Assembly (NCBI GenBank): GCA_036675345.1
Contig: JAKFFE010000022.1
Location: 310,001-374,000 of the forward strand
Reading direction: 5' to 3'
From: JALYOC01 sp036675345
Lineage (GTDB): Bacteria > Myxococcota > Myxococcia > Myxococcales > Myxococcaceae
Length of the DNA: 64,000 nucleotides
How positions within the stretch are numbered: the stretch's first letter is position 1; the number at the start of each line of letters is the position of its first letter. Shown here piece after piece: positions 41,241 to 50,855 of this stretch. Position numbers and translations under genes: made by a program. The notes below the pieces were generated by a model. That model was given only the letters and a program-made list of their open reading frames with translations, was not told the DNA's origin and ran no database searches.

Positions 41241-43364
41241 TCAGTGCAGGTGGGCGAACTCCGGAGGCCCGTGGCGCTGGTTGGCCAGGACCTCGGCCAC
41301 CTTGGCGGCCCGGGGCGGGTGGAACTCCCGGTGGGCCTCCAGCAGGTGCGCCACCGCGATCGGCGTGAGCGGGCGCAGGAACAGCTTGAGCAGCGGCAGC
41401 GAGGCCAGGAAGCGGAACACGGTGAGCCCGGCGAAGGCGAACGGCTGCTGCTCCACGCACTCCGCGGGGGCGAACACCGCCAGCCCGTGGCGCCGCCACA
41501 GCCTTCCGTAGAGCCGGAAGGGGAGCGATCCCAGCAGCTTGATCCGCCGGGCGGCTCGACCGGCCAGCCGCATGAACCACGGTTCACGGGCCAGGCCCTC
41601 ATCCACCCAGGCCCGGGCGCTCTTGGCGGCCACGAAGACCGCGAACCAGTAGACGCCCCACAGGGTCAGCAGCACGGTGCGAACCAGGTCTCCGGGCAGC
41701 GGCCAGGTCACCAGGTAGATCACCGGCACCCCGAAGCCGAACAACTTCAGCGCCCGCCATCGCCGGGCAATGCGGGTGCGGAGCCAGCGCCAGTCCAGGT
41801 GGACCCGCGGGCGGAGCTCCGGATCCTCGGGGGCGATCCCGGTGGCCAGGGCGGCCTTCCGGGAGAGCTGGTCGTGGTAGTCGCGGGAGAAGCTGATCAC
41901 CAGGAACTGCACCACGTACAGCGCGGTGTACAGCGCTGCCAGGTACAGCAGCAGCTGCTGGGAGGGGGACAGCTCCACCATCGCGCGCGCCAGCTCTTGC
42001 TGCGGGTTGCCGGGTCCCACTTCGCCCCGGCGTTCCCGGAGGGCCACCCGGCTCAGCTGCTCCTTGGCCTGGGCCCGGGCCAGGCCGGACACCGCGCCCG
42101 CCTCCTCGGCCACGCTCTGGGCTTCTTCGATCCCATCCTCGGTGGCCTCGCGTTCCTCCTCGGTCAGGTCTCCACGCCGCAGCTGCTGTCGCAGCCGCCG
42201 GACCTCTTCCCGGGCTCGCTCGGCGACGAAGGCAGACTCCACCGCGGACTGCATCGCCAGATCGACCCGCTGCTGTTGGGTCAGGGCCTCGTCCTCCTCC
42301 ACCGCCTCCAGCCGGTTCTCCAGGGCGCGCAGGGTGGTCGACAGGGGCACCCCGCCCTCCAGCGCCGGGATGCGGATCCTCAGCGCCTCGGTGGCCCGCA
42401 GCGCCGAGCGGGTGGCCAAGGCCTCGGTGGAGCGCTGCAGCTGCTCCATCTCCTTCGCCAGCTCGTTCTGGTTCTCGGACAGCTCCCGCTGCAGCTGTGC
42501 CTGTCCCTGCGCGATCTCCCGCTGAAGTTCGGCCTGCTCCCCGGCGAGCTCGGCGGCCAGCTCCGGGTTGTTCTGGGCTGCCTCGGCGATCGATGCGACC
42601 GCCTCCTGGGCCGCGGCCCGCAGCGCGTCGGTCTGCTCCCGGATCCGGGCCGCATTCTCCAGCGCCTGCTCGCGCAGCGCCTGGGCCCGCTGCTGGGTGT
42701 CCGCCACCCTCTCCCGCTCGGCCACCCGCTGCTGCAGCTCCTGTTGCCGGTGCTGGGCCTCGAGCTCTCGCGTCTGCTGCCTCTCGCGAAGCCGCTCTTG
42801 CTGACGGACCAGCCGTTCCCGGGGGTCCTGGGGGCCGGGAGCCGCCGGCGGAGGAGGGGAGAAGGGTCCTCCGACTGGTGGAGCGAGGGGCACGTCGGGT
42901 CCGCCGGCAGGGGGCGGGGGCGGCTCCGGAATCCTCAACGTCTCCAGTTCGGTGCGGAAGCCCTGGGCGCTGCGCTCCAGCGAGGCCAGGTACTCGTCCT
43001 CGGCGCCCTTCTCCGGGGGCTGGTCACCGACGGAGGTCAGCCCTGACTGCACCACCCCCAGGGTCTTTTGGAGCGCGAGTTCGGCCTCGTGTTCGACCTG
43101 GCCGGTGAGCTCGGTCGCTGACTGGTAGAGCGGTACCGCCGCGACCGCCAGCAGCAGGGTGAGCAGCGTCTGCACCCCGGTGATCCGGAAGTACCGGCGG
43201 CGGTCGGCCGGATCCGAAAGCAGGGCCTGCAGCACCACCCAGGGAAGCAAGAACCCATGCGCGACCTGCCGGAGCGCGGAGGTCCCCGGAGGGAGCCGCA
43301 GACGCCACAGCCCCGGGGTCGGGCGGGGGAGGGGGGAACTTCCTCTGGGCGGCGTGTCCGGCAC
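41241..43364 (-). CDS. Large membrane protein with long coiled coil, unknown
   Basis: GTG 43364 is proposed as start; GTG 43385 is an alternative, and the longest frame (to 43490) would run over the rpiB start. The 707-residue product has one membrane helix (GVQTLLTLLLAVAAVPLY, near 65-82), a proline-rich stretch, then about 250 residues of Gln/Glu/Arg/Ala-rich coiled coil (RLRERQQTRELEAQHRQQ, QAQLQRELSENQNELAKE). Three further hydrophobic segments and a basic helical tail follow. No family was recognised. The architecture suggests an inner-membrane protein with a long extramembrane rod, perhaps structural or a tether. Confidence 0.65.
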   Translation of the reverse strand: MPDTPPRGSSPLPRPTPGLWRLRLPPGTSALRQVAHGFLLPWVVLQALLSDPADRRRYFRITGVQTLLTLLLAVAAVPLYQSATELTGQVEHEAELALQKTLGVVQSGLTSVGDQPPEKGAEDEYLASLERSAQGFRTELETLRIPEPPPPPAGGPDVPLAPPVGGPFSPPPPAAPGPQDPRERLVRQQERLRERQQTRELEAQHRQQELQQRVAERERVADTQQRAQALREQALENAARIREQTDALRAAAQEAVASIAEAAQNNPELAAELAGEQAELQREIAQGQAQLQRELSENQNELAKEMEQLQRSTEALATRSALRATEALRIRIPALEGGVPLSTTLRALENRLEAVEEDEALTQQQRVDLAMQSAVESAFVAERAREEVRRLRQQLRRGDLTEEEREATEDGIEEAQSVAEEAGAVSGLARAQAKEQLSRVALRERRGEVGPGNPQQELARAMVELSPSQQLLLYLAALYTALYVVQFLVISFSRDYHDQLSRKAALATGIAPEDPELRPRVHLDWRWLRTRIARRWRALKLFGFGVPVIYLVTWPLPGDLVRTVLLTLWGVYWFAVFVAAKSARAWVDEGLAREPWFMRLAGRAARRIKLLGSLPFRLYGRLWRRHGLAVFAPAECVEQQPFAFAGLTVFRFLASLPLLKLFLRPLTPIAVAHLLEAHREFHPPRAAKVAEVLANQRHGPPEFAHLH

Positions 43365-43476
43365 GGCGATCTCAAACGCTAACACGCACCGATCTGTCCT
43401 CGATTGCGCTCTGCCGCCTCGTCCCGCGGATCCTCCCGGCTGGCGATCCGCCGAACCATCTGATTTGGAGCGGATC

Positions 43477-43926
43477 ATGAAGCTGGTCATCGCCTCCGAT
43501 CACGCCGGACTGTCCTTGAAGCAGGAACTCCTCAAGACCCTCGCGGACCGTAAGGTGGAGGTGACCGACCTGGGCGCCTTCACCGGCGAGTCGGTGGACT
43601 ACCCCGACTTCGCCTCCCAGGTGGGCAGGGCGGTAGGCAAGGGCGAGTACACCTTCGGGGTGCTGATCTGCGGCACCGGGATCGGGATGAGCATCGTCGC
43701 CAACAAGCACCGCGGCGTCCGCGCGGCGCTGTGCCACGTGGAGTTCGAGGCCCGCATGGCCCGGATGCACAACGACGCCAATGTGCTCTGCCTGGGCGAG
43801 CGGGTCACCGGCGCCGGCCTGGCCAAGGAGATCCTGGGCGCGTTCCTGGACACCGCCTTCGAGGGCGGCCGGCATCAGCGGCGGGTGCAGAAGATTGCCG
43901 ACGCGGAGAACGAGAACGCGCGGTAG
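43477..43926 (+). CDS. rpiB: Ribose-5-phosphate isomerase B
   Basis: The 149-residue enzyme starts at ATG 43477 (MKLVIASDHAGLSLK), with the active-site His region, the catalytic Cys in GVLICGTGIGMSI (near 68), and HNDANVLCLGERV near 102. RpiB interconverts ribose-5-phosphate and ribulose-5-phosphate, or allose phosphates in some homologues. The usual rpiB-glyA neighbourhood is interrupted here by three accessory genes. TTTGGAGCGG precedes the start as ribosome-binding site. Confidence 0.95.
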   Translation: MKLVIASDHAGLSLKQELLKTLADRKVEVTDLGAFTGESVDYPDFASQVGRAVGKGEYTFGVLICGTGIGMSIVANKHRGVRAALCHVEFEARMARMHNDANVLCLGERVTGAGLAKEILGAFLDTAFEGGRHQRRVQKIADAENENAR

Positions 43927-43949
43927 GGCATGTTTGATAGGGGAGCGGG

Positions 43950-44387
43950 ATGCGAATTCGCGCCGCCTTGTTGTTGCTGTCGGCCATGTCCCTTGGGGGC
44001 TGTGGCCAGCCACCGGAGGCCCTCTTCACGTCCATTTCCTGCACCCGGGTGGGCGAGGCGGGTGGCGACGACCTGTTTGAGATCGTCGCCAGCGCCAGCT
44101 ACCGCGGGCCAGACTCGGCCTCGGTGAGCGTGGGGTTGGAGCCCTGTGGTGACCCCTCCGCTTATGCCTTTGCCACCGAGTGCACTGGGTGGACGAACGC
44201 TGGCGGCAACTGCACCCGTCAGAGCGAGGTCGAGAGCGGGGTGCTCACCACTACCATCGGCGACATCCGGCAAGCTCCCGGGACTCCCCTCATTTGCACC
44301 GTAGTTCTCTCGCTGGTTGAGCCCGGCACCCCCGGCGCCGCCTCGCTGGTGCTGGCCTCGGCCCGGGAGGCGGTGAACTGCCAGTAA
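43950..44387 (+). CDS. Small cysteine-containing lipoprotein, unknown
   Basis: The 145-residue product has a lipoprotein signal (LLLLSAMSLGGC, Cys near 18) and a beta-rich mature domain with at least five further Cys (SISCTRVG, EPCGDPS, TECTGW, GNCTRQ, LICTVVL, NCQ), which could pair in the periplasm. No family was recognised. It follows rpiB by 23 bases but converges with the large Fn3 protein, and its base composition is slightly less GC-rich than rpiB. Confidence 0.68.
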   Translation: MRIRAALLLLSAMSLGGCGQPPEALFTSISCTRVGEAGGDDLFEIVASASYRGPDSASVSVGLEPCGDPSAYAFATECTGWTNAGGNCTRQSEVESGVLTTTIGDIRQAPGTPLICTVVLSLVEPGTPGAASLVLASAREAVNCQ

Positions 44388-44438
44388 GGCGTTCGCGTCT
44401 CCATCGTCACAGCGAGCCCCTCTCGGGCCGAGACCACT

Positions 44439-47400
44439 TCACCGCAACCGGCTCCGCCTGCGGCGCCAGCGCCCGAACCCCACCAGGAGAAGCCCGACCA
44501 GGAACGACGGGGCGTTGACCGAGGAGCAGCCACAGGCCACCTGGAGGTCCTGGCCACCACAGGCGACCTCCACCTCCACCGTCTGGGTCGCGCTCCCGGC
44601 GGGCCCGTCGACGCGGAGGAGGAACTCGTGCAGCCCCGCGTGGAGCGAGGTGGGCGTCCAGGCGAGCACCCCGGTCGCGGGATCCACCGTCGCCCCCTCC
44701 GGGACGTCGCCTTCCAGTCGGTACCCGAACGGCCCGGTGCCGGCGACCGCGGGCGCCGCGCCGTAGACGTAGTCCACGCCGCAAGTCGCTGCCCTCCCCG
44801 CGTTGGAGAGGAACCTGGGCGGAAGGCTGGAGCGATCATCGGCGATCCGGACCAGCCCGACGTCGGCGCAGCTTAGCCCCGTCACATCCACCACCCGGGC
44901 GGAGGTCTCGAAGCTCCCCGCCAACGGGTGTTGCCGCACTACCGTCGCAGCGTCGACCTCTCCTTCGGTCGTGGTCAGCGAAACCGTGTCCACCTCCTCC
45001 GAGCCTGGCCAGAGTTCGACGGAGTAGCGCACCGCCGCCGGGGCGATTGCCGCCGGCGGATCCGCCACCACCTCGCAGTGCGGCGGCTCGCGGCCGGAGG
45101 AGGTCACCACCAGTTCGAACTTGGAGAACGCGCTGAGCCCCGCGGCGTCCACCACCTCCAGCAGGGCGTGGTGCCGGCCCGCGGGCAAGGTCAGCTCCAC
45201 CGTGGGGGTCTCGAACACCTCGCCGGTGGACAGCCGCCAGCGGTAACCCCGGATCGGCGTGCTGCCGGCGGCGCAGTCGCAGGTCAACTGCGTCTGCAGC
45301 GTTCCCTCGCCGCGATCTGAGGACGCCAGGATGCGCGCCGACGGCGGCCGGTTGCCCAACGCGTCCAGCGCGGCGATCGGCGCCTCGGCGACGCCCACCT
45401 GCCCAGTCTCGTCCACCACCTGCAAGCTGCTCCGGTAGCCACCCGGAAGGACGTACTGGGCGGTGACCACAGCACCGGTGCGCAGCGGCCCAAAGGTGCC
45501 CTCGCGCCAGCGCCACGCGTGCAGCGGCGAGCCGTCCCCGCTGGTGGATGCACTGCCATCCAAGGAGAGCTGCAGCGAGGCGGGGCCGTCGAAGGTGCCG
45601 GCGATCCGCGCCACCGGGCCGCCCGCCGGCGGAGCCGCGAGGGTGTCCACCACGAAGGAGTAGCTGTCGCTGCCGAACGCGTTGGTCACCTCGACACAGA
45701 GGGAGCTTTGGCCAGAGGCTACCGGGACCCAGCTGACCGCGCCGGTGCGCGACTCGACCAGGAACTGCGGAGGCCCTCCGCACCGTCGGAAGGCGAGCGG
45801 CCCGGCCCCGACCACGCCCACCCTTCCTGCCGCGTTGTACGCATAACCGACCCCCACCGCCGACAGCCCGTGGGCGTCCTCGACGATCTGCGGTGGCCCG
45901 AACTCAGCCTGCGAAGAGCCCGGTGAGGCCGACTCGTTGCCGGCGCCGTCGATGGCGATCACCCGGTAGCGCCAGCCTTCGATGGGAAGCGCGTCCTGGA
46001 ACTGGGTTTCACCCGAGCCGGCGGTCCCGACAACGCCCCACGCCGCGCCATCCGGGGAGCGCTCGAGCCGGTAGGAGGCCAGCCCGGCGCCTCCCGAGTC
46101 GGTCACCGTGTTCCAGCCCACCGTGACGACGCTACTCCCCGGTGCCTGCGACACCGAAGGAGCGTCCGGTGGGACGGGCGGAGTCTGATCCACGATCACC
46201 TGCAGCGACACCGACGAGGGCGGGCCCACCCAGCCCGCAGCGTCGGTGGCGATCACCCGGTACTCGTACACGCCCTCGCCGACCGGGTCCGACGTCGCGG
46301 TGGAGACGACACCGCCTTGGATCAGGGTCCAACTCCCAGCGCCCGCGAGGCCGCGCTCCACCGCGTAGGTGGCGATGCCGGACGTGCTGTCGGCAGCGGC
46401 GGGCCAGCTCAGGGCCACCGGGAAGCGCGTCACCGTCGGAGAGGCGACCGGTCTGCCCGGCGCTCCGGGGGCGGTGGTGTCCCGGACCACTCGGATCGTT
46501 GGAGAGGAATCGCTGGAGTTGGTGGCGCGGTCCACCGCGAGGAGGCGGTACTGCCACCGGCCGTCGGCGGGGAGATCGGTGGTCGAGGTGGCGGGGGTGT
46601 AGAGGCGCGGGGAGGACGTCCAGGAAGAGGAGCCCTCCGGCGCGCGCTCCAGGAGGTAGTAGTCCACCCCGGACGCCAGCGCCGGGCCGTTGCCAAGATC
46701 GTCTTCCACCTCGGACCAGGTGAGCGAGAACGCCGGACCCGTGCTTAGCGCTGGCGTCACTGCCAGGTCGTCGGGTGAGTCCGGGTCATCGTCGTCGTAG
46801 AGCAGATCCGGGCTGGAGCCGGACCAGTCCCCGACCCGGTCGGAGAGCGCCACCGCCACCCGGTAGCGGTAGAGCCCGATGGAATCGGGGTCGGTGCTGT
46901 ACGAGAGACCGGGGGCATTGACCACCCGGTCGTGCCTCCAGGTCGCGCCCTGATCCAACGAGCGGGAGATCAGGTACTTCACCGCGCCAGGCACCGCGGT
47001 CCAAGACACCGTGTAGGTGTCGTTGGTCACCGCGGTGGAGAGGGAGACGCTGGCCGGGCTGGCCACCGCCCCGTCCGGTACCACGGTGAACAGCGGGGAG
47101 TAGCCGCTGTGGGACGAGAGGTTGCCGACGTTGTCCTCTGCCCTCACCCGGAGTTCGTAGGTGCCCGGTCCCAGGGTCAGGGTCGCGCTGTTGGTGTTGG
47201 GAGTGCCCAGGCTGGGGAAGAGGGCGCCCTGCCGCGCGCTCAGCGGGTACTGCTGGAGGCCGGAGTGAGCGTCGGTGGAGGCGGTCCAGGTCGCCGAGAA
47301 CACCCCGCTGGTCTCGGTCCCCGACAGCACCGGAGTCCCGGGCGTGGACGGATTGGTCGAGTCGATGTTGAGCTGGGTCTCGGCGGAGTACCCGGAGAAT

Positions 47401-47729
47401 CCCTCGGCGTCGCTGTAGCGGACCTGGAAGAAGTAGGTCCCGCTGGGGAGCGAGGGACTGACGCTCCAAAACCGGGTGGGGCCCAGCACCGCGGAGTCAC
47501 GCGAACCCGCGCCTCCATAGGTCCCGGCGGCGGTGCGCACCTGGAACTGGGTCCCGAGGTGTGGATTCCCCTCGGGATCCGAGTAGACGGAACCGGTGAG
47601 AGTGGGGGTGTTGTCGGTGTCCCACCCCGCGCCGGGAGCGCTGTTGGACGGAGTGCTGGGCACGCTCGCAGCCGCGGTGGCTGAACACAGCAGCAGCGCC
47701 AGCGTGGGAAGCGACCGGGGGTGGGCCAT
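44439..47729 (-). CDS. Large Fn3/Ig-repeat surface protein with MYXO-CTERM-like C-terminus
   Basis: This 1096-residue protein has a signal peptide (LPTLALLLCSATAAA). A series of fibronectin-III and Ig-like domains follows (about 120-640; recurrent VSWTAV, YRYRV, YRLLAVDRA, YEYRVIATDAAGW, YRVIAIDGAGN), then two putative-Ig (He_PIG-like) domains (FLVESRTGAVSWVP and TVDPATGVLAWTP), with PKD-like domains between (LSLDGSAS, LQVVDETG). The C-terminus ACGCSS-NAPSFLVGLLLVGFG-RWRRRR has the Cys, hydrophobic helix and Arg run of MYXO-CTERM sorting signals. It is probably surface-anchored, with adhesion or interaction as a plausible role. Confidence 0.82.
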   Translation of the reverse strand: MAHPRSLPTLALLLCSATAAASVPSTPSNSAPGAGWDTDNTPTLTGSVYSDPEGNPHLGTQFQVRTAAGTYGGAGSRDSAVLGPTRFWSVSPSLPSGTYFFQVRYSDAEGFSGYSAETQLNIDSTNPSTPGTPVLSGTETSGVFSATWTASTDAHSGLQQYPLSARQGALFPSLGTPNTNSATLTLGPGTYELRVRAEDNVGNLSSHSGYSPLFTVVPDGAVASPASVSLSTAVTNDTYTVSWTAVPGAVKYLISRSLDQGATWRHDRVVNAPGLSYSTDPDSIGLYRYRVAVALSDRVGDWSGSSPDLLYDDDDPDSPDDLAVTPALSTGPAFSLTWSEVEDDLGNGPALASGVDYYLLERAPEGSSSWTSSPRLYTPATSTTDLPADGRWQYRLLAVDRATNSSDSSPTIRVVRDTTAPGAPGRPVASPTVTRFPVALSWPAAADSTSGIATYAVERGLAGAGSWTLIQGGVVSTATSDPVGEGVYEYRVIATDAAGWVGPPSSVSLQVIVDQTPPVPPDAPSVSQAPGSSVVTVGWNTVTDSGGAGLASYRLERSPDGAAWGVVGTAGSGETQFQDALPIEGWRYRVIAIDGAGNESASPGSSQAEFGPPQIVEDAHGLSAVGVGYAYNAAGRVGVVGAGPLAFRRCGGPPQFLVESRTGAVSWVPVASGQSSLCVEVTNAFGSDSYSFVVDTLAAPPAGGPVARIAGTFDGPASLQLSLDGSASTSGDGSPLHAWRWREGTFGPLRTGAVVTAQYVLPGGYRSSLQVVDETGQVGVAEAPIAALDALGNRPPSARILASSDRGEGTLQTQLTCDCAAGSTPIRGYRWRLSTGEVFETPTVELTLPAGRHHALLEVVDAAGLSAFSKFELVVTSSGREPPHCEVVADPPAAIAPAAVRYSVELWPGSEEVDTVSLTTTEGEVDAATVVRQHPLAGSFETSARVVDVTGLSCADVGLVRIADDRSSLPPRFLSNAGRAATCGVDYVYGAAPAVAGTGPFGYRLEGDVPEGATVDPATGVLAWTPTSLHAGLHEFLLRVDGPAGSATQTVEVEVACGGQDLQVACGCSSVNAPSFLVGLLLVGFGRWRRRRSRLR

Positions 47730-47838
47730 CGGGGGTGGGTCGGAGTTTACGGCGAAGGCGGCCCGTCCGCGACTGGCCGGAGCGGGCTACCGCTGTTCGG
47801 CGGTCCGCCCAGTGCGATCAAGAGCGTGAGGCCCGTTC

Positions 47839-48921
47839 CTACTTCGGCCGCGGGTCCTCCAACCCCTCGTCCGATCTCCGATACCCCCCGCTCCGGATCT
47901 GCTCCACCCTCCCCAGGAGGGTGAGCGCGGCGTTCCTCACCTCCTGCTGAAAGGCCTGGTCCTGGTCCAGCGCCTGGTGACTCTCCGCGTACGGCTCGTA
48001 GTAGCCGACGTAGCGGGCCAGCTCCGCGGTGGGTTCGCAGGGGATCAACTGTAGATCCCTGAGCCAGTCGGTCAGCGACCGCCGCAGGGTCTCCGCGCCC
48101 TCCGCGTCCCCGTGCACCACCACCGAGAAGGCGCGCCCGGCCAGGTGCTTCGGGTAGTCCCATCCCGCCAGCTCCAGCTCCTTGGCCTTCTGGGGATCCT
48201 TGCCGTTCGTCCGGGTGGGGTCCGGGTTTCCCCCGTCCGCGCACACCAGCCGGTCGATCATCGCCTTCAGCCCCGCCGGGGCCTGGTACCAGTTCACCGG
48301 GGTCACGATCATCACTCCGTGCGCGGCCACCCAGCGCGGGTAGATCTCGTTCATCCAGTCGTTCACCTGCCCCATGGCGTGGTTCGGGTAACAGGAGCAG
48401 GGCCAGTTACACAGCGGCATGGCGGTGGACACGCACGCCTTGCACGGGTGGATCAGCCTCCCGTACTCCGAGGTCAGGTGGCTCAGGTCCAGCAGATCCA
48501 CCTCGCACTTCCCGGTGGCCTCCAGGGTTTCTTTGGCCAAGGTCACCAGCCGGAAGGTCTTGGACATCTCTCCCGGGCAGGTCTTGTCGTTGCGCATCGA
48601 GCCGCAGATCAGCAGCAGCTTCGTCCTCCCCTTCGGATCCTTCTGCGCCCGCTCGGCCTCCAGCAGCTTCGCCCGGGCGTCCAGCCACTCCACCGCCAAC
48701 TCCATCTCCGGGTTCTCGAACCCCGGCCCGGCTTTGCGCTTCCGCGGGCTCTTCCGGTAGACCTCGTAGCCATCCAGGGCCACCTCCAGGATCTTGTCGA
48801 TCTCCCCTTGGACCTGGTCGAACGCGGGGTCGTAGAACCGCTCCTTCACCCGGCGGCGGAACTCGTCGTGGTCCAGCTGGACGCTGGGTTGCCCTTTGCG
48901 CACCTCGGGAGGCTTGGCCAT
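47839..48921 (-). CDS. Flavodoxin-fold NAD(P)H-dependent oxidoreductase
   Basis: ATG 48921 (MAKPPEVRKGQ) is preferred over an in-frame upstream start. The 360-residue protein has an N-terminal helical extension (about 1-105) and then an NADPH-dependent FMN reductase domain: LLLICGSMRNDKTCPGEMSK (flavin phosphate loop), a cysteine-rich insert (HPCKACVSTAMPLCNWPCSCYP), and VMIVTPVNWYQAPAGLKAMIDRL. The Cys-rich segment suggests an iron-sulfur or disulfide site as in iron-sulfur flavoproteins. Substrate unknown. The unusually long N-terminal extension is not explained by the fold. Confidence 0.8.
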   Translation of the reverse strand: MAKPPEVRKGQPSVQLDHDEFRRRVKERFYDPAFDQVQGEIDKILEVALDGYEVYRKSPRKRKAGPGFENPEMELAVEWLDARAKLLEAERAQKDPKGRTKLLLICGSMRNDKTCPGEMSKTFRLVTLAKETLEATGKCEVDLLDLSHLTSEYGRLIHPCKACVSTAMPLCNWPCSCYPNHAMGQVNDWMNEIYPRWVAAHGVMIVTPVNWYQAPAGLKAMIDRLVCADGGNPDPTRTNGKDPQKAKELELAGWDYPKHLAGRAFSVVVHGDAEGAETLRRSLTDWLRDLQLIPCEPTAELARYVGYYEPYAESHQALDQDQAFQQEVRNAALTLLGRVEQIRSGGYRRSDEGLEDPRPK

Positions 48922-49106
48922 TCCCCGTTGTCCCACCCGCCGACGGGGCGGGGGACCCCGGAAGGCCCCGAGTTTTTGGCTGCGAACAGCCGGTCTGTCA
49001 GCAGGGCCTGCCGCTGCCCAGCCAGGCAAGCCGGTCTTCTGCTAGAAGCGCGCGCCAGTTTCGGGTACTCGCCCCGTACGCCCCCGCCGAAAAGGAAGAC
49101 ACCACC

Positions 49107-50363
<1,257 letters not shown>

Positions 50364-50370
50364 CCCGACA

Positions 50371-50847
50371 GTGCGCTGCCCCTTCTGCAAGGATCCCGAG
50401 AACAAGGTCATCGACTCCCGCGAGTCGCAGGAGGGGTTTGTGATCCGCCGGCGGCGGGAGTGTCTGGCCTGCAAGCGGCGCTTCACCACCTACGAGCGGG
50501 TGGAGGAGCTGACCCCGCTGATCGTCAAGAAGGATGGCCGGCGGGAAGGCTTCGATCGGGACAAGCTGCTGGCGGGGCTGAAGAAGGCCTCGGAGAAGCG
50601 GCCGGTCTCGGTGGACGACCTGGAGGATCTGGTCTCCCAGGTGGAGAAGCAGCTGCAGGACAGCGGGGAGAAGGAGGTCCCGGCTTCGGTGGTGGGGGAG
50701 GCGGTGATGAAGAAGCTGCAGGGCCTGGACGAGGTGGCCTACGTCCGCTTCGCCTCGGTGTACCGCTCCTTCCGCGACGTGGGTGAGTTCCTCAACGAGC
50801 TGCGCGAGTTGGTGAAGGTCCCTCCCTCCAAGCCGGGGAAGAGGTAA
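50371..50847 (+). CDS. nrdR: Ribonucleotide reductase repressor NrdR
   Basis: The 158-residue protein has the N-terminal zinc ribbon RCPFCKDPENKVIDSRES...CLACKRRFTTYERV (four Cys, about residues 3-34) and an ATP-cone (VKKDGRREGFDRDKLLAGL, about 52-70). NrdR represses ribonucleotide reductase genes through NrdR boxes depending on bound ATP or dATP. The start is GTG 50371. The glyA-nrdR-ribD order is common in proteobacteria. Confidence 0.97.
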   Translation: MRCPFCKDPENKVIDSRESQEGFVIRRRRECLACKRRFTTYERVEELTPLIVKKDGRREGFDRDKLLAGLKKASEKRPVSVDDLEDLVSQVEKQLQDSGEKEVPASVVGEAVMKKLQGLDEVAYVRFASVYRSFRDVGEFLNELRELVKVPPSKPGKR

Positions 50848-50855
50848 CCATCCCC

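Noticed and set aside
41244..43046. 600-residue plus-strand open frame over the coiled-coil membrane protein
   Set aside because: The minus-strand frame has coherent membrane segments and coiled coil; the plus-strand frame is Gly/Gln/Arg-rich low complexity without domains.
43365..43490. N-terminal extension of the coiled-coil membrane protein
   Set aside because: It would overlap the rpiB start region on the other strand and encodes no membrane or domain feature; a GTG start at 43364 or 43385 is simpler.
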